A stretch of 64,000 bases of DNA from contig OX104131.1 of assembly GCA_944470555.2 (NCBI GenBank), positions 20,452,515 to 20,516,514 on the forward strand. The letters are read 5' to 3'. This stretch comes from Heterobilharzia americana. Its lineage: Eukaryota; Platyhelminthes; Trematoda; Strigeidida; Schistosomatidae. Position 1 is the stretch's first letter. Every line of letters begins with the position of its first letter. The notes below the pieces were generated by a model. The model saw nothing but the letters and a program-made list of their open reading frames with translations. It ran no database searches and was not told where the DNA came from. This document shows positions 49,701-61,700 of the stretch, in pieces. The translations under genes were made by a program, and so were the position numbers.

Positions 49701-52700
49701 TTACAGAACTACAAGTGAACACAAGCCCTCCAACGAAAGGAGAAGTCCTGAACGCCGTAAGGCTACCGAAATGCGGGAAAGCAGAAGGATCAGATGGAAT
49801 CCCGCCAGAAGCACTGAGAACAGACACAGAGCCAACAGCAGACATGTTCCCACCACTACTGCAGAAGGTCTGGAAGGAAGGGACTATACAGAAGTTAGAA
49901 AATCGCATGATTACTTTGATAAAAATGTGAGCAATAAACTCTGCTCAAACCGTCATCTAGTAAATTATAGTGTCATTGTGTACTATATCAGTAAAATAAA
50001 CAATTTATTATGGAGTTTTAGTTACAATTTGTTACAGGCGGTTGTCATTTAACAATATGCTAAAAACATAGTTGGTGCATAAGGGTCGACATGCATCAGA
50101 AATCTTTTCACTGCCGATAAACTGTAATTCTCAAGCTAAAATTATAGCAAGTAGTTTCCTTGGCTTAAGGATATCCAAACCAAGTTGGGATTTGATGGAA
50201 AATTGATGGAAATTTAGGCACAACCATTTTCAGGAAAGGAACACATTGGAACAAATATTTAGTTTTCAACTCATCACATCCAAATTATGCGAAAGTTTCT
50301 ATTGCCTTCAGTCTTTTAAAGACAGCAAACTCTCTAGTAACAGATGAAAATGAAAGAGTTGAGGAATTAAAATTTGCGAACAAGATACTTAAAAAGAATA
50401 GTTATCCGGTAAGATTGATTCTCAACATTATAAGTAACATTAAATTAAACCGTAAAACTACTCCTAAATCATAAGCCTCATAAATAGTTATCCCTTGCAG
50501 GTCACACATATAGGATGGGATTAGGACAGTGCTCAATAACAGAGTGCTCTTCAGGACATCAAACACACTGCAGAGCACCCTAGTTCATTTAAAGGATGAG
50601 ATCCTTCTGGATTCACAATCTAATTGTGTTGGAAAATAGAATGCTCAGACTGTGATGCAATGTACACAGGACAAACTTCCCGTGAAATCAAAATTAGGAA
50701 AAATGAACACCAAAGAGCTTCCACCCGATCCCATAGAAATCCAGTGGAACCGAAAAAACTTGAAAGCACATCAGCCATAGCTCTGCACACTATAATTTCA
50801 GGTCGCAAGGTTGATTTTGATAATATTGTAATTATTCAGAAAGGCTTTAAAAATTATAAAGAACGTCTGATAGCAGAACTCTTCATGTTAAGTAGAATCG
50901 AAATTGTCTCAACAGGAATGAAGGGGTAAAACGTAGTTTGACCTTGTCTCAACTCACCCGTACATACTGGCATAACCAACACACATGCGATTAGCACTAT
51001 CATCACATATCTATATAAAAATCTTAATCTGTAATTCATACACACTTCACACACAACACACTACAAATGGATATCATCTTTATTCTTCAATTCTGACAAC
51101 ATAGAATCATTCATGCAGAAGAACACTTGTAGAATTACCATATATAAGCTTGGATATTGTAAATTCTGGTTTACTATAACTTTGATAAAGCTATTCACAT
51201 TAAATAGCTAAACATCATTTGAAACAAATTTATTTTGTTTTACATCCATTGGGAAATACAAATACCAAATTAATGAATAATTTACCTGATTTTCTGTTAA
51301 ATATATGGCTTGTGCATGAAAAACAGCTTGATATTCAGCTTCTATAGAACACAATTCTTTTGAGATTACTTTGGAACTGGAATAGATCCAGCTATTCTTC
51401 TGACCACTGATAATTATCATATAATAATTTACGCAGTAGCTAACAGTAGCAATGGAATCCAAGATAAGCTCTTCATGCTATTTGGGACATGAAGGTTGGG
51501 TTAACCTGCAACCCAGTGTAGGAAAGAAATTCATTGAGGCTGATATTCAGTAATTACTGCTCCAAATACTGAGGAGCTACTCACTAGACCACTGAGGCAC
51601 TAAAGTCACTTCATATGCGACAGGTATCAGTTACTATTAATAATGCTACTATATGTATTATAATATTGATAATAATCGTTATGTATGCAACAATCATGAT
51701 ATTCAGCTTGATGATCCTCTTGAGTATTTTCTAAGAGGTATGTTGTAACGTGATGAAGTCAAATGCTTTTACACACTAGTGCTCTGAGTTTGACTCCGAA
51801 GTTTTTTGTTCATACCATATCCACTCAAGTGTTGTTATAAACTTGTTACATTCGAACCATATGATATAAAAACAAATTTGAGTAGTCTAGAAATCTCATG
51901 TACATCAACTTTCATCTGCATTTGCAACAGAGATTCATTCTTGTCGTTATTGTCAGTTCATATTGACCAACTGATGGGGAAAGTTGTCAATGTCTTAGTT
52001 CAAGAAAGATAAAATTTAGATTCGACTGGGAAAAGATAATTATTTGAAATCTTACGAGTTTACATGGTCTAAATAAATCCATATATCACATTTTACATTA
52101 TATACTTGCAGACAAAGTAACAAAAGTGATGATAAAACTTTTTTTTCAGACAGTGATAAAAAATGCATAGTAAAAATGTATACATTTCTTTTTCTATTTT
52201 GTGAATGGTTGACTTTTATTCAGAGCATTGTCTCGTAAAGTAAACTTCAGTGAATCTTGCCTACCTATACCAATAGATATATTGGTCAGATCACATGTAA
52301 GAGAGATTTAGCTTAAAATCGTATAAATGTCATATGATGAAATATGAAAACAGTTAAATTCAAAGGCAAAGATTTTTGAGAAATAAAACCAAGCATTTCA
52401 CCTAATTTGGTAAGATATGGTATGTATAAGTAAGAATAGCGGCTCACAATTTTTGTTGGTTGTTTATGAGAATCAGTAGGAAACTGTGGACACAAATTTC
52501 GTACTTGTTGGAACTTGTTCGCTGCCGGAATCTGCAAGCTCCGGGTTACTAATGCCACTTATAATATTCGAACTCGCATCATCTAATGCTGAGACGTTGT
52601 CATTGGGCTATTCTGCCGAAAGGCTTTAATAGTAAGCAAGTACGAAAGTTCAGTTCAATGCTTCCCACCGACTATCTGCAACTAGTTAACACCCATCAAA

Positions 52701-55700
52701 CTGCTACTTGATGGTGAGCCTCTTAGTTTGGTAGGCAAGCAACTAGATGATTTATGGAATTTGGTGAGGACTAGACTACATGGTCTGACTGGTTACCCTT
52801 TAGTGACCAAATAATATAGTTCACAATTTTAACACAGTGTCGTACTATACCTTTACGAATCAAAGCGGTCAAATTCACTTTCTGATTTGTCTAATTCAAG
52901 GAAGAACAATTCTTCAGCAAGATATATTTATGAAAGTAAACATCTTTCTGAAGGTAGGATTTTTCTCAACTGTGACAAAAGTTTGTTCGAATTACCTTTT
53001 TATATGTGAGTTGCATGGAATTCGAACCCATAATTCAGTGATGCTTTGAGTAATCGTCTCAAATGCTAAAGATGACGACTTATACAATATTGTTCTTTCA
53101 TCCTATCATTGATACAACAGTTGTATCCCTTCAAAGATGTCTTACAACAGTGGAGGTGGATAAATATATTTTTGGTTTTTAGGTTCTCTGACTAATCATT
53201 GTTTCTCCTGAAGAAATAATCAAGCAAGATTTTCACAAAGGCTTCGTAACACCATGCAGTAAATAAGAGTTGGATTCTTAAGATAATTCTATTATAACCA
53301 ATGTCTTTTATGATAAATTGGTCGGTTGTGGCTAGCAGAAAATCCAGGGAGTGCGTTTCGTCCTATTTGGAACTCGTCAGCTGGATGTCAATAAAATAGT
53401 AACAATATCTTTTAGTTTAATGAAAGGTACTCAGATGTTCAGAGTTAATCAAAGTGATTATGCAAACATGCGTTCCTGCAATCTAGAAAATTGGTACAAT
53501 TACCTGCAATCCTTTACTGTTTAAACAAGTGACCTATAGAATGTACATGAAGCTTTCAATTTGAATAAAAGGTCTTGTATAGTGTCTCAACAATTAACTT
53601 CCACCTTTGTTCCAATCTTAGACTAGGACATTCACGTTGCAAGTAGAGGCCTACAAGAAGAATGTAGGAATTCTTGAATAACAATGGGATGAAAAATGTT
53701 CTTCTTTAGCCATAATTTTCACTATTTTAAACTTATTGTATTTCTTATATCTGTTATCAAGCTTTGCTTAGTAGAAATACAGACAGTAATTAGAATGTTA
53801 AGTTGGAATCAAATAAGACCAGAATAAAAAAAAAATTGATGAACTATCTTACTTATTACGCCTGACTAAAAGTGACTGACAGATAAAAATGTGATGAGTT
53901 AGTACAGTAATTCTTACAGAAAAATTCTTTTGTAGGGAAATGAAACCACTTAAGACTACAAAAATAACAGGAAATAAACAGAATCAAGAGTGTCAAATGG
54001 CATGCCACATGCCACACTATAATCCTAATATTTTTTTGTGGCAAAAATGACTACTTAGACAAGAATTTTTCACACTGTAAAAGTTTCAACCATTAACAAA
54101 GGAAGGCGACGAAACACAATGAGTTCATTATATTCTGCTCAACGTGTTTTTCTAGCTATGGTAAAACTATAACAATAAATTATCAAGCAATAGAAATCTA
54201 TGAACAGTGTATAAATCAACTAGTTCACTTTCATGATTTACTTAGGCTATTTTCCACTTCAGCTATTTGAAATTCATAAAGCTGGTGTGGTCACGCACTT
54301 AAGTGTGTTCAATATCTGTTTCACAGCTTTTTGTCTGAGAAACTGCAGATGGTCTAATCATTCACCTAGTAATTTACCATCAACTAAAGCAAACCACAGA
54401 AGCCCTTTACTATTTTAGCTCGTTTTCAAACCGACAACCACAATACTTCCATAGTTCTAACTATTTCCGTATTCATTTTTTCTAGATAGTCGCAAAATGA
54501 GCGTTTGAGAGTATTATGGTTTCACTAGTCAACAGTTGAATTGACTGCAGTAGTTTAGTGCACATAGACTAGTAACATTAATTTAATAACTTCGAAAGAA
54601 ATTACTATCCATTTGATAAATTACTGTAATATACTGTTAAAATTTATCTCCAATGTTGTTATCAGCAAAACAAATAGGTAATATAGCCTCAGTGATTTTA
54701 ACTATGGGTGCAGCACAGCGTTCATGCATCTATATTTATCTTACATATCACCAAAACAAAACATTAGACGTTTGTCATTCGATTATTTGTGATAAAGAAT
54801 ACAACGTATTTGAGAATGAGTAGGTTATGACAATTGTCAAAAAGAAGGTAGGCTTAAATGGCCAGTGGAAATAACAATTACACTAGCATTTAAACCCAGA
54901 CCACTTAGCCATAAGGTCAAAGGTGGAATCATAAGGGTAGTAATCTTCATTTTGCTGAAAAAATCCCCTCTCCCTGATAAATTGTGTAACTTCTTCTGCT
55001 TGTAACTTATGGACGCATAGACGTGGCATTTATGCGTAAATGAATACTAGGATAAAACCATATATATTATATAATTTGCTTTCAAAATCTTAACGGTAAT
55101 CGAAATCAAATGAGCTAACATTCAAAACCAGTTCGATCTGTTTGATTGAATAATGTCAAATTATGCAAAGTGTAAGCTGTTAAGTGGTTTGAAGGAGGGG
55201 AGATTTGGTTCCAAATTAGTTTTCATAGTTGACAAACAACAATTGGAAAATATCTGAAAGACTGGAATTAGTGGCAAGCTGTTTTATCTTTGTTTGGTAA
55301 ACCTTGGCACTGTGCATCAACATCATTGTGAGGGACTGAGCCGAGGAAGTTTCTCAGCGAGCACGATGAAATTAATAAACTGGGTTGGTTGGAAGTTCCG
55401 TATTTGTGTAAATTTTGTGACATAGCGTGAACATCTTCTTGTGCAATCAAGGTTTATTTTCGTCACATCGGACTTGGTTGATAAGACGAACTGGCAGAAG
55501 TAAAAAAGAAGGAGAATCACTTGATTTCAACCCAGTCAGCGGAGAGATCTGATAGTCTTATGGTAGATGCTTCATGGAATCGTAGATGGGATTCCCTTAA
55601 AGGTCCAAGGCAGGGACGAGTCAGCTGTTACTTCTTCAAAGTTTTCAGCAACTCTACAAACAACCGAAAACTTTGTCCAGTACAACCTTCGTTGGGGGAT

Positions 55701-58700
55701 TTACATTCAATTTAAATGTGAAAGTTGAAAGGTGACTAGATGTGACATGAAGGTCTTTGGAATCCAGCTGATACTAATCTTACCAAATTCGTCTTTTAGT
55801 GGTTTTTAAACTTTTGTACGATTGTGCCATCCATTTACTGTCGAATGATCTTTCCAGTGAAGTCACTTGACTTTAATCTGTTTACGCTGTGATCATCTCT
55901 GGGATTACTTAATATCACATAGCGGAATGAATTACAGTGTTATAGTTCGAATGTAGCCAGATGTCAACCCTTTTACTGTCGTTCCGCATATGGTGTTCAT
56001 AAACAGTCAGTGTTGGAAAGAAAAATGGATTTCAATATTAAAGTGATACAAGTTGTTACGACTTAGCATGTTTGCGGTACTTTACTGCATTAAGGCACAT
56101 AATTGGTTGGTAACTGAAAAATATTTTTTTTGCATTTAAGGTGCCCAAAAACTCATACCGGTGAACATTGTGAACATCTCATATCAAATACAACAGGATC
56201 TAATAAGCTTTTTATGAATACACAACCAATTAAACAGCATTTAAATCATTTACAGTCAGATTCTAAGTCATCATTATCACCATCTGCTGACGCGATGACT
56301 TCAGTATTTATCACCAATGAGAACAATAATCCCCATCAAAATGTACAGCCGATATCTGAAATGAAACGGGAAAAATTTGATTTATGCAGTTTACCTGAAT
56401 TTCAGTTTACAACGGGTAAGTACGTCATCTTAAATGAATGAAGTCTAGTTGCTTGGTTTAGTTTTATTCTTATCACGCCTTTTAACTTTTGAAAATTCCA
56501 CTTGGACTAGATAAGAGGCTTTTATATAGCAGATATTCAATACACCATTTGTGAATCACTGTGATTAGTTTGCCAGACCTAGTTGAGACTTAACTAGTTC
56601 ATTTTATACTGAATTCAGTTAAATACTAAGTATATTTACATTGCAATCAAAGTCTAAAGTATTTTTGTTGAATATACTTGGTATTGAGTAAGTTTTTAGT
56701 TGGATCTTCCATTAGTCTATAGAATTCTGTGGAAATAAAACGTTTAGATGTTTGCACTTACTTCTTGGCTATAAATGGAAAAGTATTTGAGAGGATAAAA
56801 AATATTGTGGATTGATCTAGATGTTTCTATCCAAAAATTTGATCCAGAGTAATTTTTTTCAAGCTCAGTGGCTCAACACTTAGAGAAACTTTCTGGTGAA
56901 TAGTTACTCTTTTCATCGTTCGAAACTTCAAACTACTATCCCAGTGAATATTGAAAAAGCTTTATGTGAAATGAAAATATCACAAAAATTAAATTTTTTG
57001 ATGAACAGTAGCTAGAAGCCAAATCTCAGGTGAATGTTTTCTTTTGTTTAGTACTTCCCAGCTAATTACACCTACCGTAAATTGAATGATCTTGTTTTTA
57101 CTGTTACTCGAATCTCTAATCAATTATTTAGAATGATCGGATGCTTTCCGTTGGGCTGACTTATAATGGCCACTTCTTATGCAATGGACAAACTTTGATG
57201 TTTTGACTTGTTATTCCCTACTTTACATCGAGTGTCTGTTGCTACTCAGTAACCTAGTGAATAAGGAACTAGAGTCCAGTGTAATGGGTTTTGGAGTCGT
57301 TTCTCACTGGAGAAAATATCAGTCACTGAAATGTATGTGTATTCAGTTGATGAATAATAAGCAGGATGAGATAAGCATTTCGGATTCATCACTTTTGAAC
57401 TTAACTTGCTACCAACACAAAAGCATCCGTTCAGGGGCCGTTTTGTTCATAGTGGTTGAACGGTTCGGTTCAGTTAATAACCAGAAATTACAAGCTGTTA
57501 CACTATAAACATTTCCAGCATCATGCGTCACTGCATAACGTTGATAACTATTTTCGATGTACCTGAAATCCCTTTTAAAATACTATTGAAGACAGACTAG
57601 TAAAATAAAATATTTGAGATGATACAGACCCAAGAAGTATATCCATTTCTCTATTGTCTAATCAATGAACACAGTTGGAAAGTAATTTTTTATAAACAGT
57701 GCAAACAGAAGCAAACATCGCAGAGAAAAAAATTATTCCTAGTAGAATTATTACAAATTGACTTCAGAGTATTTCAAAAAATACTAAACTTCTTCAGCCG
57801 ACATTTAATTTAAATTGTGAAGGATGTTATCTTTAAGTGAAATATGATTTCAAGTTGTTATTCATCGAAGACTGACATCAGTTGGAGGAACAAAGGAAAC
57901 CTCCAACTGATGTCAGTCTTCGATGAATAACAACTTGAAATATTTCCAAATCTCCACAACCCCCTCAAAATTTAATTGAAATATGATTGTTGGATGCCAT
58001 CTCACTCTCATTATCAACAAACAACTTGATTACTACAGGTTATGACAAAGGTACTTTGAAATATGTATTGCATCTGTATTACTAAGGGGTAAGAAGTACC
58101 AAAATGTCTGTGAGAAATCTGGTTTAAAGTTGTGTTTTGAGGATTGCTGTATAGTGTGCTTAATTTTACACTAATGGCCTACAATCTCTTTGTTTTGCTC
58201 CAGTTATCCCAACTTTCATTCAATCTACAATGGAAATAGACTATACAGGAAATGAATACGGTATTGGATTACTCAGTAGTTCTGAAATTGCAATTTCCAA
58301 CATATTTCTTAGAAAATATTTTAATTTTTATAGGTGCCCATAAGAAATGAATTCACTACAATTTCAGAAGGTCCATTGCTTTTATTTTTGATTTCTATTC
58401 CAAAGTTGACAGTATTTCACATTGTCCCTGGCATTTTTATAACCATGCGTAAAACTATTAACTCAAAGAAATACTTACAATCAGTTGTGCAAGGAAATTG
58501 ATACTGATTTTTTATCGAAAGAACATGAATATCATGTCTATAAATATTCGATTAGAGGTGATGCACCGTCTTCATTAAAGATGTTATCAGCTGTCTAGTA
58601 AGCATTAATCTTTTAGAAACTATCGAAAATGGTGTTAAATAGTATGTGGTTTTTTGTAAATTCTCTACTGACCTTTATAAAAGTACAAGATAAATTATTT

Positions 58701-61700
58701 ATAATGTAGACAGAATCATTGTCTGTCGTAAAATCTTTTCCGACTTTGTGTGATCAAGTTAAATATCTGGATCTATTCAGTTAAAAGTTGTATTCATTAA
58801 TCATTGTCATATATATATATATGTTTAGTTAAAGTCATAGCTTTCACATTGATTCATTCGCCCAACTGATTTGTTTTTGTTACTTCTCATTTCTACAGAC
58901 TGTGTGCACGTCAAAAGTCATTTGATGACATTTATAGGCACTGCAATCACGTGCTCTATGCTTATTTTACTTCTCACGTTCTGTGCTGCTTATTTCAGGT
59001 GGGTCAATTGTTATAATATAAATTTTGTCAACAGTTTTTAGTTCATTTCAACTTTCGAGGCTTTTTGGGATTTATTGACTTCAGGCTGATATTCGTCATG
59101 GATTAGCATTAGTTGAAGGGATGCTGGAAACCTAAGAGACCTCGACAGCTGTCTCGCCTCAGTGTGGAAATCCTCAGCAGTGCCCATCCATGACTTTGTC
59201 AGAGGTTGAACTAAGGATCTTCATGGTTCTGCTGCCAGCACGTTACCATTGAGCCACAAGGTCGGGATCCAGTGGTCTTTATTTCCTAATTCTGTCAGTT
59301 CACAATAGACTGCAACCTGTATCCAATACCGTCGTTGAGAAACTAACCCACAGTTCAACTTACTGACCCCGCTAGTCACGACTTCTCACTGGAACTTTGG
59401 GGAACACCTCTGAATGCAAGTTACCAAAGAGTACTAGATTAATTCGTTGAATAGGGATCGCACTATATCGTGAACTGACAGAAGCAGGAAATATGGTCCA
59501 TTGGATCCTGATCCACTGGTTCAGTGTTAACGTAATGGCCGCGGAACCTAATGGTCCTGGACCGTTTCCTGAGTGTCATGGGTGAGTACTGCTGAGGAGT
59601 CCCATAACAGGACGACATGGCTGTCCAGGTCTCTCACGTTCTCAATGTTTGTTCAACTGGTGCCAGTCCATGATGAATTCCAACCTGAAACCCATTTCCA
59701 CTTGAAACAATAAAGTGGTTCAAAAGTTTTTTGAAAGAAGTTAGTATAAAATTCGGCAGTATTTATTGGAGAAAAGCAGGTAAATAGGTAATATACTAAG
59801 AATTTATAGTAAATAAAGAATAATTTAGCTAAAAGGCAAACAAAATTGTGGATACATAAGTCAGAAAGAAATCTTCAAAATATAAGGGTTACTATAGCTA
59901 ATACAAAGAAACATATAAACTAGTTTAGTATTGGTAGAAAAATGAGGCACCTTATTAAAAGTTTGCTAAATATTCTGAAAGGAGCAAATGAAGGTGATTT
60001 AGTGAACGGAATAACATAAATCCACAAGTCGTGGAAGCATCCTTGATAGTTTTCTTACTGATAGAGACTGGCAACTGTAACGCATGAAAAATTCTTTTCC
60101 AATGTTGAGAATAATTAGCTTTGGAATAAATACTTTATCTGTCATCTGTTGTATATGGACCAGAAAACTTTCCTTTTTCATTGTTTACTGTTTTACTTAC
60201 AACTAATCTTCCTAAGTAAACCTCTTGGTGATTTACATTTTCCATACATTTTAATACTGTTCCTTCAAAATCCGTCAAGCTCATCTAAATGTCTTCAAGG
60301 TTAAGATGAATTTTCGCTATAATCTAAAGAGAACTAAGGAGGAGAAAAATGAAAATTTCCACTTTTTTCCCTCTAGTGCATTGGAAGTTCAGGGTTTAGG
60401 AAAATAACTTTGATAAAGATGATTTTTGATATAATTGTGAATTCGCTGTCAACTTTGACGAAGGCTATTATTTCAAAGTTTCAATTAATTTTAAGCAAAT
60501 TTTTTGTTTGAAGTTTAGTGCGTGGAATAATTATTCAGTATTTAAAAATGTAGAGCAAAAGATATTTCTGAGTAAAAATTCTTGTAGTTTAATTGTTTGT
60601 GAATATAATATGTAGAAAAATTCTTTGTGTTGCTCTACAAAGTAGCGTGCGCCTGCAACATACCTGATAATCACTGGAAAATGCTATTCAATTTTCTTCT
60701 GTTTCATTACGAAAGTAAAAACTGAAAACCATACAGAGATCGTGAAGATATGTGAGACACATAAGTGTTTTCTCATCCTCTGTTATATAATTGCATCACA
60801 AAACAAAAAATCTTAACGTCTCAGCCTGGAAACTGGTTGAAGATGGTAAGAATGTGTCCTAGAAAACTTTTTTAATGGGATGACATACGACGTGCACAAG
60901 CCATGAGGATATGAGAAAAACCTGTAAGTAAAACGGAAAATCAATAAGTGAATCATTTTCATGTTGAGGATGGATCGTGGCTAGCACTACACCACCGAGC
61001 TACGATAGCCATTTCTTATGCTACGGGTAGAGTTTTTAGTATAAGAGTTTTTATATGATACCGTCGTTGATTGGACCGAATTGATCGGTCTGTATTAGCA
61101 CATGGGCTCCTGTGCAGATGTCTCGATATTGCCAGCAATCTGAATATGTTAAGGATGAATCGTGGCTAGCAGTGGAATCCAGGATGCGCATTTCGTCCTA
61201 TTTGGGACTCGTCAGCTGGATGTACCTGCTCCAGTGAGTGATGTTGTTCCCACCGGGATTCGGACTCAGGAGCGATCGCTTCAAACGCCAGCACGTTATA
61301 CCCTATCCCGGTGGGAACAACATCACTCACTGGGAGCAGGTACATCCAGCTGACGAGTCCCAAATAAGACGAAATGCGCATCCTGGATTCCACTGCTAGC
61401 CACGATTCATCCTTAACATATTCAGATTGCTGGCAATATCGAGACATCTGCACAGGAGCCCATGTGCTAATACAGACCGATCAATTCGGTCCAATCAACG
61501 ACGGTATCATATAAATCCCTTACACTGAATTATCTCCAGGTTAAAAGTTACTCAAGAAGACATTGCTATCAACTTAGAGATGGACAGAAGTCTCACTTCC
61601 ATTACATGCTTTCGAGATAATTTTTTTCACTGACATGAAAGTCGTAGGGTAGACGGTTGAGAGAAATCAGCATATAAAGAGGTGAATTAAATAGAAACAT

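Larger units (their letters stand above)
61050..61515. mobile_element. Palindrome of two S-m-alpha-type SINE copies, ~210-bp arms
   Basis: 61050-61259 is the reverse complement of 61305-61515 with only isolated differences (for example one base at the GGGAGCAGG block and one in stem II). The 45-bp spacer is the tRNA-like region of the left copy (CGGACTCAGGAGCGATCGCT, CAGCACGTTATACC). Each arm carries a hammerhead, the block GTGGGAACAACATCACTCAC, and a long tail ending GTATCATATAAA. Confidence 0.92.

Noticed and set aside
57179..57508. 109-codon frame in the fourth intron as an extra exon
   Set aside because: No recognisable domain, and exons D and E already join in phase without it.
61166..61453. 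Open frames on both strands across the 61-kb palindrome
   Set aside because: They arise from the SINE inverted repeat and contain no protein motif.
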